Source of the DNA: an uncultured Winogradskyella sp. | GTDB lineage: Bacteria > Bacteroidota > Bacteroidia > Flavobacteriales > Flavobacteriaceae | Reading direction: 5' to 3' | DNA: 64,000 bases | Assembly (NCBI RefSeq): GCF_947495255.1 | Contig: NZ_CANLYI010000003.1 | Coordinates: 62,001 to 126,000, forward strand | Notes under the pieces: generated by a model | The model's input: the letters and a program-made list of their open reading frames with translations, nothing else | Told to the model about the DNA's origin: nothing | Databases searched by the model: none | In this document: positions 1 through 8,617 of the stretch, piece after piece | How the letters are laid out: each line of letters opens with the position of its first letter | Position numbering within the stretch: the stretch's first letter is position 1 | Position numbers and translations under genes: made by a program

Positions 1-511
1 AGAAGGTTTAACTAGAGCTTTATATGCAGCTCATAATGGTGTTTATCGTATGAGTCCAGATATTGAAGGTTTAGTTGAAACATCAAATAATATCGCTAGG
101 GTTATTGTAAAAGATGGCCATATAAAAATAGGTTGTTTAACACGTAGCTCTGTAGAAAGTACAAAAGAAGATTTAGCAAATACATTACGCGCTACATTTG
201 AGTTAACAGGTTGTGAAGTAGAGCTTTCTGGTGATTATCCTGGTTGGGCTCCAAATATGGATTCTGACATCTTAAAATTAATGGTGCCTATTTACGAGCG
301 ATTAAATAATGGAGAGAAACCTCATGTTGCGGCTTGCCACGCAGGTTTAGAATGTGGAATTCTAGGAACTAATTATCCTGATATGGATATGATTAGTTTT
401 GGCCCAAATATTAAAGGTGCGCACTCACCAGATGAACGCGCTCAAATTTCTTCGGCTCAGAAGTATTGGGAATTTGTATTAGAGATTTTGAAAAATATCC
501 CTAAAGCTTAA
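1..511 (+). CDS. pepD: Aminoacyl-histidine dipeptidase, C-terminal part (truncated by window edge)
   Basis: The open frame is already running at base 2, upstream of the first internal ATG at 50, so this is the 3' end of a longer gene. The fragment resembles the C-terminal third of the PepD branch of M20 metallopeptidases, which are cytoplasmic and split Xaa-His and other dipeptides. Visible family features are the segment HAGLECGILG, which holds a conserved Glu and Cys next to the metal site, and GPNIKGAHSPDE near the end, where the His is a likely metal ligand. The N-terminal catalytic metal residues lie outside the window. It is followed by two palindromes and a terminator. Family assignment is good, but dipeptide specificity cannot be judged from this fragment. 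Confidence 0.88.
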   Translation, partial: EGLTRALYAAHNGVYRMSPDIEGLVETSNNIARVIVKDGHIKIGCLTRSSVESTKEDLANTLRATFELTGCEVELSGDYPGWAPNMDSDILKLMVPIYERLNNGEKPHVAACHAGLECGILGTNYPDMDMISFGPNIKGAHSPDERAQISSAQKYWEFVLEILKNIPKA

Positions 512-524
512 TTTTGTTCCTTGC

Positions 525-539
525 AGGTCTTAAAGACCT
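525..539. repeat. Short REP-like palindrome after pepD
   Basis: AGGTCT-TAA-AGACCT forms a perfect 6-bp inverted repeat. It is flanked by CCTTGC on the left and CACAGG on the right, so the whole unit looks like a decayed palindrome that begins with CCT and ends with AGG. It lies 13 bp after the pepD stop codon and 21 bp before a second, larger palindrome. Confidence 0.55.
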
Positions 540-560
540 CACAGGAATAAAATTAATAAC

Positions 561-599
561 AAAATACCTGTCAGGTTTCCAAAACTTGACAGGTATTTT
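561..599. repeat. REP-like long hairpin (CCTGTCAGG type)
   Basis: Bases 561-573 and 587-599 are perfect reverse complements (AAAATACCTGTCA and its complement). Pairing continues inward with one wobble to a loop of about three bases. It could act as a terminator for pepD, but the ACCTGTCAGGT-type arms resemble palindromes that I recall as common between flavobacterial genes, so a dispersed repeat is equally likely. Confidence 0.65.
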
Positions 600-614
600 A
601 CTACAATATAAAAT

Positions 615-657
615 AAAAAAGTAGCTGTACTATTAACATAGTGTCAGCTGCTTTTTT
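615..657. terminator. Bidirectional terminator between pepD and the PPIase gene
   Basis: A near-continuous stem pairs 615-633 with 638-657. It has A-runs on the left and T-runs on the right, one G:U pair in the outer stem (GTAGCTG with CAGCTGC) and a one-base bulge near the middle. It sits between convergent genes and can stop transcription from either side. Confidence 0.8.
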
Positions 658-678
658 TATTTATAGTAGAGTATAAAA

Positions 679-1842
679 CTATTTTTTAATACTTGCTAAT
701 TCAATATCAAATACTAAGTTAGCACTTGGTGGAATAACAGGAGGATTTCCTCTTTCTCCATAACCTAAATAGTAAGGTATAAATACTCTTGCTTTATCTC
801 CAATTTTCATGTTGAGCATTGCTTCTCTAAAACCAGCAATTAAACCTGCTGTTTTATTGTATGGCATGTCAAAAGACTTGTAACGACCTGCTTGGTCAGT
901 ACGTTCGTCATATTTACCATTCTTCTCAGCAACATCTTTCCAAGTAGTCCAAAACAATTCGCCATTTTCTAGATAACCAGCACATTCAATATTTACACGG
1001 TCTGTAGCTTCTGGAGTTACACCATTACTTTCATGTGTAAAAATCATAGCCATACCAGTTGGTGATTCTATTTTTCTTCCTTTTAAATCTTCGTTCTTTT
1101 TTAAGAAAGCAATCTGTGCTTGTTTAGCTAATTCTTCAGCTTCCTTTTTAGCTTCTTCCTTAATCTTAGCTTGTCTCTCTTTAATTTTAGGTAACTCTTC
1201 AGTAAATACCTTTGCAGCATCAAATGCTTTAGCATCAGCACCTTTTCTTATAATGTTAAGCTTAGTGATTACAACATCTTCAACAGGTTTGTGATTTCTA
1301 GCTCTTGGATCAATTACTTTAACGTTAGATATAGAATCTTGTACATCTAAACCTTCTACTAATTCTCCAAAAACAGCATGTTTATTATCTAATCTTGGGT
1401 CAGGTCTTTCCATAATAAAGAATTGACTTCCATTACCATTTGGTCCACCATTTGCCATAGATAAAATCCCAGGTTTATCATGTTTTAAACCAGGATAAAA
1501 TTCGTCATCAAATTTGTATCCAGGATCTCCCATTCCTGTTGCTGTTGGGTCTCCACCTTGAATCATAAAACCATCTATAACTCTATGAAAAGTTGTGCCA
1601 TCATAATACGGTTTTCCTTTGTATTCATCTTTAGCTAAAGGATGGTTTCCTTCTGCTAATGCTACAAAGTTAGCAACAGTTACAGGTGCTTTGTCTGTAT
1701 ATAATTTGGCTACCATTGTGCCTTTGTTGGTTACAAACTCTGCATAAAGTCCATCTTCTAAATTAGGATATTGAACTTGACAAGAAAAATTTACAGTTAA
1801 TAATAATACTGCAACGATTGTAGTAAGCGTTTTTTTAATCAT
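679..1842 (-). CDS. Cyclophilin-FKBP double-domain peptidyl-prolyl isomerase lipoprotein
   Basis: This 387-residue protein has a lipoprotein signal with a lipobox Cys at residue 21, so it should be anchored on the periplasmic side. Residues about 30-195 are a cyclophilin domain with the signature [13 protein letters not shown] (85-97) and GSQFFI (138-143). Residues about 215-250 are Lys/Glu-rich and likely helical. Residues about 255-387 are an FKBP domain ending in [13 protein letters not shown]. Both halves are cis-trans prolyl isomerase folds, so this should assist folding of exported proteins. Its start overlaps the end of gldI by 8 bp, which indicates one transcript. The fusion of two unrelated isomerase families is the notable point. 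Substrates are unknown. Confidence 0.92.
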   Translation of the reverse strand: MIKKTLTTIVAVLLLTVNFSCQVQYPNLEDGLYAEFVTNKGTMVAKLYTDKAPVTVANFVALAEGNHPLAKDEYKGKPYYDGTTFHRVIDGFMIQGGDPTATGMGDPGYKFDDEFYPGLKHDKPGILSMANGGPNGNGSQFFIMERPDPRLDNKHAVFGELVEGLDVQDSISNVKVIDPRARNHKPVEDVVITKLNIIRKGADAKAFDAAKVFTEELPKIKERQAKIKEEAKKEAEELAKQAQIAFLKKNEDLKGRKIESPTGMAMIFTHESNGVTPEATDRVNIECAGYLENGELFWTTWKDVAEKNGKYDERTDQAGRYKSFDMPYNKTAGLIAGFREAMLNMKIGDKARVFIPYYLGYGERGNPPVIPPSANLVFDIELASIKK

Positions 1843-2368
1843 TTGTTTTAATTATTGTGTTTAAGGTTACTTCGCAAATTAAAGGAACATTTGTTCCTAT
1901 TTTATGTTCGTCTCCATAATATCCAAAAGCTTTTTGGGATGGAAATATAAATGTTGCCGATTCGGTTGGTTTTAAAAGTTTTAAGCCTTCGCGCAAACCT
2001 GTGAACAATTCTTCCTTGTCCATTACATAGGTTTTATTGGTATCTGCGTAAATTTCATCACCTTCAATAGTAGAAACATCAAAAGTGAAATCTACAACGT
2101 CTCCAAATTGTGGTTGTGCAGTTTCATTTTCAATTTGTGTGTTATAAGAATACCAAAAACCACTTTTTGAAGCGATATAGTTTCTTCCAGGATTACTATT
2201 TATTACATCTTGAATTTGTTTGTGCTCTAGTTCGTTCAACTTTTTATTTCGTTCGGCTGAAGCTTTTAAAAATGAACCAGATTGAACTGATTCTGGTAGT
2301 CTTGCTTCGGGCGATTTGCAGTTGAAGCATACCAGAGAAATGGCGAATAAAATGAGTAGGTTTTTCAT
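1835..2368 (-). CDS. gldI: Gliding motility-associated FKBP-type isomerase lipoprotein GldI
   Basis: A 177-residue lipoprotein with lipobox FNC (Cys 17) and one FKBP-type domain with [10 protein letters not shown] and a C-terminal [22 protein letters not shown] segment. The length, the single lipid-anchored FKBP domain and its position next to a DHH phosphoesterase fit GldI of flavobacteria, which is required for gliding and the type IX secretion machinery in Flavobacterium johnsoniae. It lies between nrnA (100 bp upstream, same strand) and the larger isomerase gene that it overlaps. The role in folding envelope motility proteins is inferred from the family. Confidence 0.87.
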   Translation of the reverse strand: MKNLLILFAISLVCFNCKSPEARLPESVQSGSFLKASAERNKKLNELEHKQIQDVINSNPGRNYIASKSGFWYSYNTQIENETAQPQFGDVVDFTFDVSTIEGDEIYADTNKTYVMDKEELFTGLREGLKLLKPTESATFIFPSQKAFGYYGDEHKIGTNVPLICEVTLNTIIKTND

Positions 2369-2468
2369 GAGTTTATGTTTATATTTTTTAATATGTCACA
2401 TGCTGTTCGCTAATAATCCTTTTCTTAAGTGATTTAATTTTGATCATGCTCGTTTCACATTAATTATA

Positions 2469-3503
2469 TTAATGTCCGTTTTGGGTTAGGGACAATTCGT
2501 TTTTATACTGTGGTAATATACTAATAAAATTATTTATAGTACTTTCCATGTCGTCATCACTACGTCCACCTGCAGCATTTGTGTGACCTCCTCCATGAAA
2601 ATGAGCTCTAGATAATTCATTAACAGAAAACTCACCTTTACTACGTAATGAGATTTTAATGATTTGATCTTGTTTGCTTTCGGTAAACATGGCAGCAAAA
2701 ATAATTCCTTTTAAGGATAACGCATAATTAACAAAACCTTCGGTATCCCCTTTTTTAAAGTTAAATTCATCTAACTCTGCCTGAGATAAGGTAATGTAAG
2801 CCGTTCTTAATTCCGGAATCACTTTTAAATTCTGCATTGCTCTACCCAATAATTGTAAACGACTGTAACTATTAGTATCGTATATATTATTGTGTATTTG
2901 AGAATTTTCAGCACCTTTTTCAATTAAATTTCCAATAACTTGATGCGTTCTTGCCGTTGTTGCCGGAAATCTAAAAGAACCAGTATCTGTCATAATACCG
3001 ACATATAAACACGTTGCTATTGTAGCATTAACCTTTTCTTTATCACCAAGCATTTCAATGAAATTATAAACCATTTCACATGTAGAAGACATGGTGACAT
3101 CAGAGTACATATATTTTGCATAATCGTCTGGTTGCTGATGATGGTCTATCATTAATTTAGTGGCTTTAGATTGCTCTAAAACTTCTGCCATTTGATGACC
3201 AGCTCTATGGAATGCATTAAAATCTAAGGTAAAAATTAAATCTGCTTTTTCAATAAGCACATTACTTTCTTCTTGTTGGGTTTCAAATTTTAAAACCGTG
3301 TCGTCACCAGGTAACCACTTTAAAAAATCTGGATAATCATTTGGTGCAATAACAGTAACCTCATGATTGTATAATTTTAAATAATGATACAAACCAAGTG
3401 TAGAGCCCATTGCGTCACCATCTGGATTTCTATGTGGAACTATTAGAATGTGCTTTGGTGTACTTAAAAGCGTTTTTATTTCTGGAATCTGTGTTTTAAT
3501 CAT
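2469..3503 (-). CDS. nrnA: DHH/DHHA1 phosphoesterase, NrnA-type oligoribonuclease/pAp phosphatase
   Basis: A 344-residue cytoplasmic enzyme. Its N-terminal DHH domain shows HRNPDGDAMGS (about residues 24-34), TLDFNAFHR, the DHH motif DHHQQPDDY and DTGSFRF. The C-terminal DHHA1 domain shows the substrate-binding HFHGGGHTNAAGG. These are the Mn-dependent sites that remove mononucleotides from short RNA and dephosphorylate 3'-phosphoadenosine 5'-phosphate. The gene heads the nrnA-gldI-isomerase cluster, an arrangement I recall from other flavobacteria. Whether it prefers nanoRNA, pAp or cyclic dinucleotide products cannot be told from sequence. Confidence 0.88.
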   Translation of the reverse strand: MIKTQIPEIKTLLSTPKHILIVPHRNPDGDAMGSTLGLYHYLKLYNHEVTVIAPNDYPDFLKWLPGDDTVLKFETQQEESNVLIEKADLIFTLDFNAFHRAGHQMAEVLEQSKATKLMIDHHQQPDDYAKYMYSDVTMSSTCEMVYNFIEMLGDKEKVNATIATCLYVGIMTDTGSFRFPATTARTHQVIGNLIEKGAENSQIHNNIYDTNSYSRLQLLGRAMQNLKVIPELRTAYITLSQAELDEFNFKKGDTEGFVNYALSLKGIIFAAMFTESKQDQIIKISLRSKGEFSVNELSRAHFHGGGHTNAAGGRSDDDMESTINNFISILPQYKNELSLTQNGH

Positions 3504-3844
3504 AAGTGGCGAAGATACGTTTTTCAGATATTTTGAAGAATACTTTTAATATGAAATTAAGACTATAACATAATCTGTCATTCATTTTTATAATGGTTTT
3601 CTAGTCAATTTGTAGATCTTTTTTTAAGTTAGAATGATTAACATGCTTCAACATGAAAATGATTTTATTTAATATCAATAACGTCACCTTGCTCGAAATG
3701 ATTTATTTAGAATTATAGACGAATTTATTTTGAATAAGTAAACTAAAATAAGATTGGTTATGAGTGCTTTAAAGTCTAATTGCTTTTTTTAAATGGGCTT
3801 AAAAGCTGTGAAAATGACTGCTATTTATTTATTGAATGTCACTC
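3504..3844. other. Intergenic region nrnA/ndk, no gene seen
   Basis: About 340 bp between divergent genes before the ndk promoter. It is AT-rich, with stops in all frames at short intervals and no tRNA-like or strong hairpin structure. It presumably holds the nrnA promoter, but no convincing -7 box was found on the minus strand. Confidence 0.5.
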
Positions 3845-3874
3845 TTGGTTAATTAAAGAAATACATTACTTTTG
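3845..3874 (+). promoter_or_regulatory. ndk promoter, Bacteroidetes type
   Basis: TTG at 3845-3847 and TACTTTTG at 3867-3874 are separated by 19 bp and match the TTG / TAnnTTTG promoter of Bacteroidetes. Transcription should begin near 3880, just upstream of the ATG at 3896. This excludes the in-frame start at 3872. Confidence 0.7.
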
Positions 3875-3895
3875 CACCTCATTAAAAAAAATAAC

Positions 3896-4315
3896 ATGGC
3901 AACTAACAGAACATTTACAATGTTAAAGCCTGATGCTGTTGAAAAAGGACACATTGGCGCAATATTAGAAAAGATTACAGCTTCAGGATTTAGAATCGTA
4001 GCGATGAAGTTAACGCAAATGACTAAAGCAGATGCTGAGGAATTTTACGCAATACACAACGAACGTCCATTTTTTGGAGAGTTAGTAGAATATATGACTC
4101 GTGGACCAATAGTTGCAGCAGTTTTAGAAAAAGATAACGCTGTTGAAGATTTTAGAACTTTAATTGGTGCTACTAATCCTGCTGATGCAGCTGAAGGAAC
4201 TATCCGTAACATGTTTGCAGATTCAATTAGCGAAAATGCAGCTCACGGAAGTGACAGTGATGATAATGCAGCTATTGAAAGTGCTTTCCATTTTGCTGGA
4301 AGAGAAATGTTTTAA
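3896..4315 (+). CDS. ndk: Nucleoside diphosphate kinase
   Basis: A 139-residue protein that begins [18 protein letters not shown], the typical NDK N-terminus. It carries the active-site segment NAAHGSDS, whose His is phosphorylated during transfer of the gamma phosphate from ATP to other (d)NDPs. ERPFFGELV and GPIVAAVLE are also family-typical. The frame extends upstream to 3872, but the promoter -7 box overlaps that start and the ATG at 3896 matches the family N-terminus. It is cytoplasmic and monocistronic, with its own promoter and terminator. Confidence 0.96.
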   Translation: MATNRTFTMLKPDAVEKGHIGAILEKITASGFRIVAMKLTQMTKADAEEFYAIHNERPFFGELVEYMTRGPIVAAVLEKDNAVEDFRTLIGATNPADAAEGTIRNMFADSISENAAHGSDSDDNAAIESAFHFAGREMF

Positions 4316-4336
4316 GTTAAAACATTATATAATATT

Positions 4337-4369
4337 AAAAAAGATCATCTGTGAAGATGGTCTTTTTTT
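4337..4369 (+). terminator. ndk terminator
   Basis: AAGATCATCT (4341-4350) pairs with AGATGGTCTT (4355-4364) with one G:U pair and a four-base loop, followed by a run of T to 4369. It lies shortly after the ndk stop. Confidence 0.82.
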
Positions 4370-4424
4370 GTTTCTATTTGATTTGTTTTTATCCGTTTTA
4401 CAGTTGCTAACAATTCTTCAATCA

Positions 4425-4838
4425 TTATAATCTATGGTTTTCAAAATCTTTTCTAAATTGATTCTCAGTTGGTCTAATAGAAATAATATAAAGTATTATT
4501 AGCATCCCAAATACTATAAAATCTGGTTTTACAAATAATATAAGAAATGCAGCTCCTTCAAGAAGCGCTAAACGCATAATTGTAGCAATTTGATAAAAAG
4601 GTATTTTGTCCTCTAACTTTAAGTTTGAATCTACTTTTTTAATTTGAGACTTGTATAAATAGTTGCCAGCCAATATTGCAATCACAGGAATCATAAGATA
4701 AATATAAGAGGATCCATCTATAACAGGAAATTTTAAATCGGCTAAAACGCTTAGGTCACTCAATAGGATATAAGCAAATATAACACCAGCACAAATAGCC
4801 AGATGAATGATCTTTACAATTTTTAATTTCTCAGCCAT
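4425..4838 (-). CDS. Small four-helix membrane protein, unknown function
   Basis: A 137-residue protein with about four hydrophobic helices: near residues 9-27, 45-62, 84-103 and 106-121. The segment between helices two and three is charged (YKSQIKKVDSNLKLEDK), and the C-terminus is basic and polar. No catalytic or ligand motif is visible. It stands alone, convergent with ndk and divergent from the DUF2141 gene. Proteins of this size are sometimes labelled as MFS-related in flavobacteria, but four helices are far too few for a transporter of that type, so I leave it as an inner-membrane protein of unknown role. Confidence 0.7.
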   Translation of the reverse strand: MAEKLKIVKIIHLAICAGVIFAYILLSDLSVLADLKFPVIDGSSYIYLMIPVIAILAGNYLYKSQIKKVDSNLKLEDKIPFYQIATIMRLALLEGAAFLILFVKPDFIVFGMLIILYIISIRPTENQFRKDFENHRL

Positions 4839-5053
4839 TAGTTATTTTTTATTATTCAATTATAGATAGTTTAACTATTGTTAAATCTAACAAATAAATT
4901 CAATACTCAGTTAGTATTCTAATCAGAAATGGGTTTTGTCTTCTGCATTTTCTTATATTCTACAATTCATCATATAAAAAATACATTTCGGTAAGTTCAG
5001 TTTTAGAAACATGGACTTGTGTTCGATATTTGTATCAAACAAAACTATTAACC

Positions 5054-5476
5054 ATGAATTTACTCGTAAAAATTATAGTTATAATACTGATTAGCTTTTT
5101 AAGTTTTCAGGCAGAAGCACAAGGTAAGTTTACCATTACTGTAAAAGTTGAGCATGCTAATAGTAACGACGGAAAAATGTTTGTTGCACTCTATAATACT
5201 GAATCTGGTTTTTTAGAAAAATCTTATAAAGGTGAAATAAGTGGTATAGCAAATAAATCTTGTACGGTTTTATTTAAAGATATTCCAGAAGGCGTTTATG
5301 CAGTGTCTCTTTTTCATGATGAAAATGATAATGGTAAAATAGACACTAACTTTTTTGGTATTCCTAAAGAAGATTATGGCTGTTCTAATGGAGCAACTGG
5401 TTTTATGGGACCGCCAAAATGGGAAGATGCTAAATTTCAATTAACTAAAAATAAATCAATAACTATATCTCTATAA
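5054..5476 (+). CDS. Secreted DUF2141 protein
   Basis: Starting at the ATG 5054, the product is 140 residues with a signal peptide ending near QAEAQG, followed by a beta-rich DUF2141 domain. The acidic turn HDENDNGKIDTNFFGIPKE is the most conserved part of this family and resembles a calcium-binding loop. The frame opens at a TTG at 5030, but ATG 5054 gives a normal signal peptide. It is first in a seven-gene same-strand cluster with a kinase, 2TM proteins and a response regulator, which suggests it is an exported component or output of that system. No biochemical function is established for DUF2141. Confidence 0.82.
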   Translation: MNLLVKIIVIILISFLSFQAEAQGKFTITVKVEHANSNDGKMFVALYNTESGFLEKSYKGEISGIANKSCTVLFKDIPEGVYAVSLFHDENDNGKIDTNFFGIPKEDYGCSNGATGFMGPPKWEDAKFQLTKNKSITISL

Positions 5477-5539
5477 TTTTAAAAATATAACGAAATGAAA
5501 TCGAAGATTCACCAATGTCAAAAGAAAAATAAATATACC

Positions 5540-6166
5540 ATGAGTAAAAGTATAATAATCATCGCTTTACTTGTTGTTACAGGATTTACACAGGCACAAA
5601 CAAATTTTGAAAAAGGAATGACTAAAGCCTTTGAAATTTGGAAAAACGGAAACACTGATGACGCTGAAAATATGTTTGAACGTATAGCAAAGGCAGAACC
5701 AAAAGAATGGTTGCCGAGTTATTACATTGCACAAATCAACAGTTTAAAAAGCTGGAATGAGAAAGATGAAACCATTTTAAAAGCACAGCTAGATAAGGCT
5801 CAAGAGCATTTAGATTTAGCAATGACTATTAGTGAAGATAATGCGGAATTAATAGTAATGCAAGCACAAATTTTAACTAATTGGGTTGTTTTTGATGGAA
5901 TGACTTATGGTATGAAATATGGTGGTAAGATTTCAGAATTATACAGTAAGGCTTTAGAGTTAGAACCAGAAAATCCAAGAGCAACGTTTTGTAAAGCAGA
6001 TTGGAACTTAAATAGTGCAAAATACTTTGGAAAAGATACAGCACCATTTTGTGAGGATATAGAAACATCAGTAAAACTTTTTGATACCTTTAAACCAGAG
6101 AGTGAGTTTCATCCTAATTGGGGAAAAGAGCGTGCAGAATTTGTAGCAAAAGAGTGTAAGGCATAA
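5540..6166 (+). CDS. Exported TPR-like protein
   Basis: The ATG at 5540 gives a 208-residue protein with a clean signal peptide ending near FTQAQT. The frame reaches upstream to an ATG at 5495, but that start would bury the signal peptide behind a charged leader. The mature part is helical. The stretch NFEKGMTKAFEIWKNGNTDD and later YSKALELEPENPRATF have tetratricopeptide character, so it probably binds proteins in the periplasm. It lies 14 bp before the histidine kinase gene, pointing to co-transcription. It has no enzymatic motif. Confidence 0.75.
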   Translation: MSKSIIIIALLVVTGFTQAQTNFEKGMTKAFEIWKNGNTDDAENMFERIAKAEPKEWLPSYYIAQINSLKSWNEKDETILKAQLDKAQEHLDLAMTISEDNAELIVMQAQILTNWVVFDGMTYGMKYGGKISELYSKALELEPENPRATFCKADWNLNSAKYFGKDTAPFCEDIETSVKLFDTFKPESEFHPNWGKERAEFVAKECKA

Positions 6167-6179
6167 TAAATTAGAACAT

Positions 6180-7532
6180 ATGAATAAGTCATTAAAAAAA
6201 ATCATATTAACTATTGCAATCGGAAGTGCTGTATTTGTAATTGGACATCTGTTCTTTGGAGGTTTTGATTTTAAATCTGTTAATGATTTTTTAATTGACT
6301 TTGGGTTTTATCAACTCTATGCATTTGTATTAGGATATTCTAATATGGCGTTTTTTGATTATATGGAAAAGCGTCAATGGAAAACTGGAGACACAGTAAA
6401 ACGTATTGTTTACGGAATAATTGGGAGTACAATTATAACTTTAAGTGGTCTGTTCTTATTAAGAGCTTTTACTTCAATTGTGATTTATAGTTTAGATTTT
6501 GAAACATTTTTAAATAATGAATCTTGGCAAGGCTATTCTTTTGGTTTGTGGATAACACTGTCTGTTGTTACTGTCTTTCATGTTATATATTTCTACAATC
6601 GTTATCAAAAAAATAAGATTAAAGAGCAAAAGGTTATTGCTGGTGCTGCAAGTGCAAAGTTTGATGCTTTAAAAAACCAGTTAGATCCTCATTTTTTATT
6701 CAATAGTTTAAATGTACTAACGAGTTTAATAGAAGAAAACCCAACTGCAGCGCAAAAATTCACCACCTCATTATCTAAAGTATATCGCTATGTTTTAGAG
6801 CAAAAAAGTAAAGAGTTAGTTACTGTAGATGAAGAGTTGAATTTTGCCAGAACCTATATGTCGCTTTTAAAAACGCGTTTTGAGGATAGTATAATTTTTG
6901 AAATACCAGATAAAGCGTCTAACCCAGAAAGTAGAGTTGTACCCTTATCACTTCAGCTACTTTTAGAAAATGCAGTAAAGCACAATATGGTAACGTCTAG
7001 CAAGCCGTTGCATATTAAAATATATGAAGACAAAGGTCACTTGGTGGTGATGAATAATCTTCAATTAAAACAAATTGTTAAAAAGAGTAGTGGTGTAGGT
7101 TTAGAAAATATAAAACAACGTTACAGTCTATTATCAGATAGAAAAGTTATCATCAATCAAAGAGCAAAAGATTTTGCAGTAGCAATACCGATGCTCACAA
7201 AACAAGTATCAATCATGAGAACAACACAACAATCAAAAGAACGTCTTAACGACGATTATGTAAGAGCTCGTAAACGCGTAGAAGAATTAAAAGGATTTTA
7301 TTATAGTTTAATATCTTACGTATTTGTTATCCCTTTTTTAATATTCATTTGGTACACCTATTCTAGGTACACTATACAATGGTTTTGGTTTCCAATGTTT
7401 GGTTGGGGAATAAGTTTGGTGGTTCAAGCTTATAGGGTATTTGTAGATGATGGCGCCTTTGGTGCAGGATGGGAAAAACGCAAAATAGAAGAATATATGC
7501 GTAAGGAAGATGATACTAAACGTTGGAATTAA
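6180..7532 (+). CDS. LytS-type sensor histidine kinase with C-terminal 2TM domain
   Basis: This 450-residue membrane protein has four predicted helices in the first 140 residues. A His_kinase domain follows, with phospho-acceptor motif QLDPHFLFNSLN (His 171). The ATPase region has N-box ENAVKHN (263-269) and G-box SSGVGLEN (303-310). Residues about 355-445 are an extra 2TM domain (ARKRVEELKGFYYSLISY, two helices, then AGWEKRKIEEYM). The kinase is expected to phosphorylate the LytTR regulator at 8618-9373. The 2TM tail has the same layout as the three small proteins that follow, so they probably assemble together in the membrane. The kinase-2TM fusion is the unusual part, and the signal sensed is unknown. 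Confidence 0.88.
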   Translation: MNKSLKKIILTIAIGSAVFVIGHLFFGGFDFKSVNDFLIDFGFYQLYAFVLGYSNMAFFDYMEKRQWKTGDTVKRIVYGIIGSTIITLSGLFLLRAFTSIVIYSLDFETFLNNESWQGYSFGLWITLSVVTVFHVIYFYNRYQKNKIKEQKVIAGAASAKFDALKNQLDPHFLFNSLNVLTSLIEENPTAAQKFTTSLSKVYRYVLEQKSKELVTVDEELNFARTYMSLLKTRFEDSIIFEIPDKASNPESRVVPLSLQLLLENAVKHNMVTSSKPLHIKIYEDKGHLVVMNNLQLKQIVKKSSGVGLENIKQRYSLLSDRKVIINQRAKDFAVAIPMLTKQVSIMRTTQQSKERLNDDYVRARKRVEELKGFYYSLISYVFVIPFLIFIWYTYSRYTIQWFWFPMFGWGISLVVQAYRVFVDDGAFGAGWEKRKIEEYMRKEDDTKRWN

Positions 7533-7544
7533 AATTTAAAAATA

Positions 7545-7871
7545 ATGGATACACAAGACACTAATTTAGAATATATAAAAGCTAAGAATAAAGTTGAAAA
7601 ACTAAAGCGATTTTACACGCACTTAGTAGTTTACATTGTAATAAATACAGTTATTACAGCTGTAAAAGTGATGAACAATTTAAATAATGGCGAAACGTTT
7701 GAAGAAGCTCTATACGATTTCTCGACATTAGCAACATGGGTTGTTTGGGGAATAGCGCTTGCTATACATGCCTTTTCAGTATTTGGTCTTCCTTTATTTT
7801 TGGGTGACGATTGGGAAGAGCGAAAAATAGAAAAGTATATGAATAAAGAATTAGGTAAAGATAAAAATTAA
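7545..7871 (+). CDS. 2TM domain protein (first of three)
   Basis: A 108-residue protein made almost entirely of one 2TM domain. An amphipathic segment AKNKVEKLKRFYTHLVVY runs into helix one, a second helix lies around residues 64-84, and the charged C-terminal tail is DDWEERKIEKYMNKE. The same scaffold (AxxKVxxLxxFYxHLxxY, then WExxKIxxxM) appears in the tail of the preceding kinase and in the next two genes. It starts 12 bp after the kinase stop. Function is unknown. A partner or tuning role for the kinase is inferred from context only. Confidence 0.8.
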   Translation: MDTQDTNLEYIKAKNKVEKLKRFYTHLVVYIVINTVITAVKVMNNLNNGETFEEALYDFSTLATWVVWGIALAIHAFSVFGLPLFLGDDWEERKIEKYMNKELGKDKN

Positions 7872-7882
7872 ATCATTTAGCG

Positions 7883-8221
7883 ATGGAAAAATATAATATA
7901 GAACCTTATGATGAGCATAAGGATTCAAGAGATTTTAAAAAGGAAGAGGCGTATTTAAGAGCGAAGAAAAAAGTTGATGCTATTGTTGGTTTTTACTGGC
8001 ATTTGGCTGTGTATGTTATTGTAAATTTATTTTTAATTATTCTCATAGGCGTTAACGCAGGTTTTTCAGGCTTTGGTCCTTATGCGACTGCAACATTTTG
8101 GGGAATAGGATTAGTATTTCATTTCTTGGGAGTTTTTGGACCAAATTTTTTCTTTGGAGAAGATTGGGAGAGCAAAAAAATTGACGAGTTTATGGAGAAA
8201 GAACGCGAACGTTGGGAGTAA
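7883..8221 (+). CDS. 2TM domain protein (second of three)
   Basis: A 112-residue 2TM protein with a longer polar N-terminus (about 25 residues rich in Glu, Asp and Lys). The domain itself contains AKKKVDAIVGFYWHLAVYVI, a Gly-rich link, a second helix, and the tail EDWESKKIDEFMEKERERWE. It ends, like the kinase, in a Trp-rich charged tail. It is separated from the first 2TM gene by 11 bp. It is probably a tandem-duplication product, but it has diverged enough that the duplication is old. Confidence 0.8.
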   Translation: MEKYNIEPYDEHKDSRDFKKEEAYLRAKKKVDAIVGFYWHLAVYVIVNLFLIILIGVNAGFSGFGPYATATFWGIGLVFHFLGVFGPNFFFGEDWESKKIDEFMEKERERWE

Positions 8222-8240
8222 TTAATTCAATAATTTTAAA

Positions 8241-8567
8241 ATGATGACATTAAATAAAGACGAGAAAGAATCTTTTTATAGAGCCCAAAATAAAGCAAAA
8301 CGAATTAGAAATTTTTATTTGCACTTAATCTTATATTTTATAGGGATTGCACTAATTGCGTACAATTTTTATATCATGTCAGGACCTTATACAAACATAA
8401 TTACTGGTGTAAATATTACAACTATAGTATTATGGTCTATAGTAATTATTGTACATGGATGGAGTGTTTTTAAAGGACAACTCTTTTTTAAGAAGAGTTG
8501 GGAAGATAGAAAGGTAGAACAGTTTTTAAAAGAAGAGAAAGAAGAAGAAACCACCATGTGGGAATAA
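8241..8567 (+). CDS. 2TM domain protein (third of three)
   Basis: A 108-residue 2TM protein and the most divergent of the set: AQNKAKRIRNFYLHLILYFI, a short loop, a second helix with WSIVIIVHGWSVF, and the tail KSWEDRKVEQFLKEEKEEE. It has two consecutive ATG codons at the start, and either may be used. It is followed after 50 bp by the response regulator gene. Function is unknown. Confidence 0.78.
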   Translation: MMTLNKDEKESFYRAQNKAKRIRNFYLHLILYFIGIALIAYNFYIMSGPYTNIITGVNITTIVLWSIVIIVHGWSVFKGQLFFKKSWEDRKVEQFLKEEKEEETTMWE

Positions 8568-8617
8568 TGCCTTTCATTTTTTTGATTTAAAACAAAGTCT
8601 AACAAAAAGTATTAGTA

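Noticed and set aside
3872..3895. Upstream start for ndk
   Set aside because: It overlaps the promoter -7 box and would add residues absent from the family. ATG 3896 is preferred.
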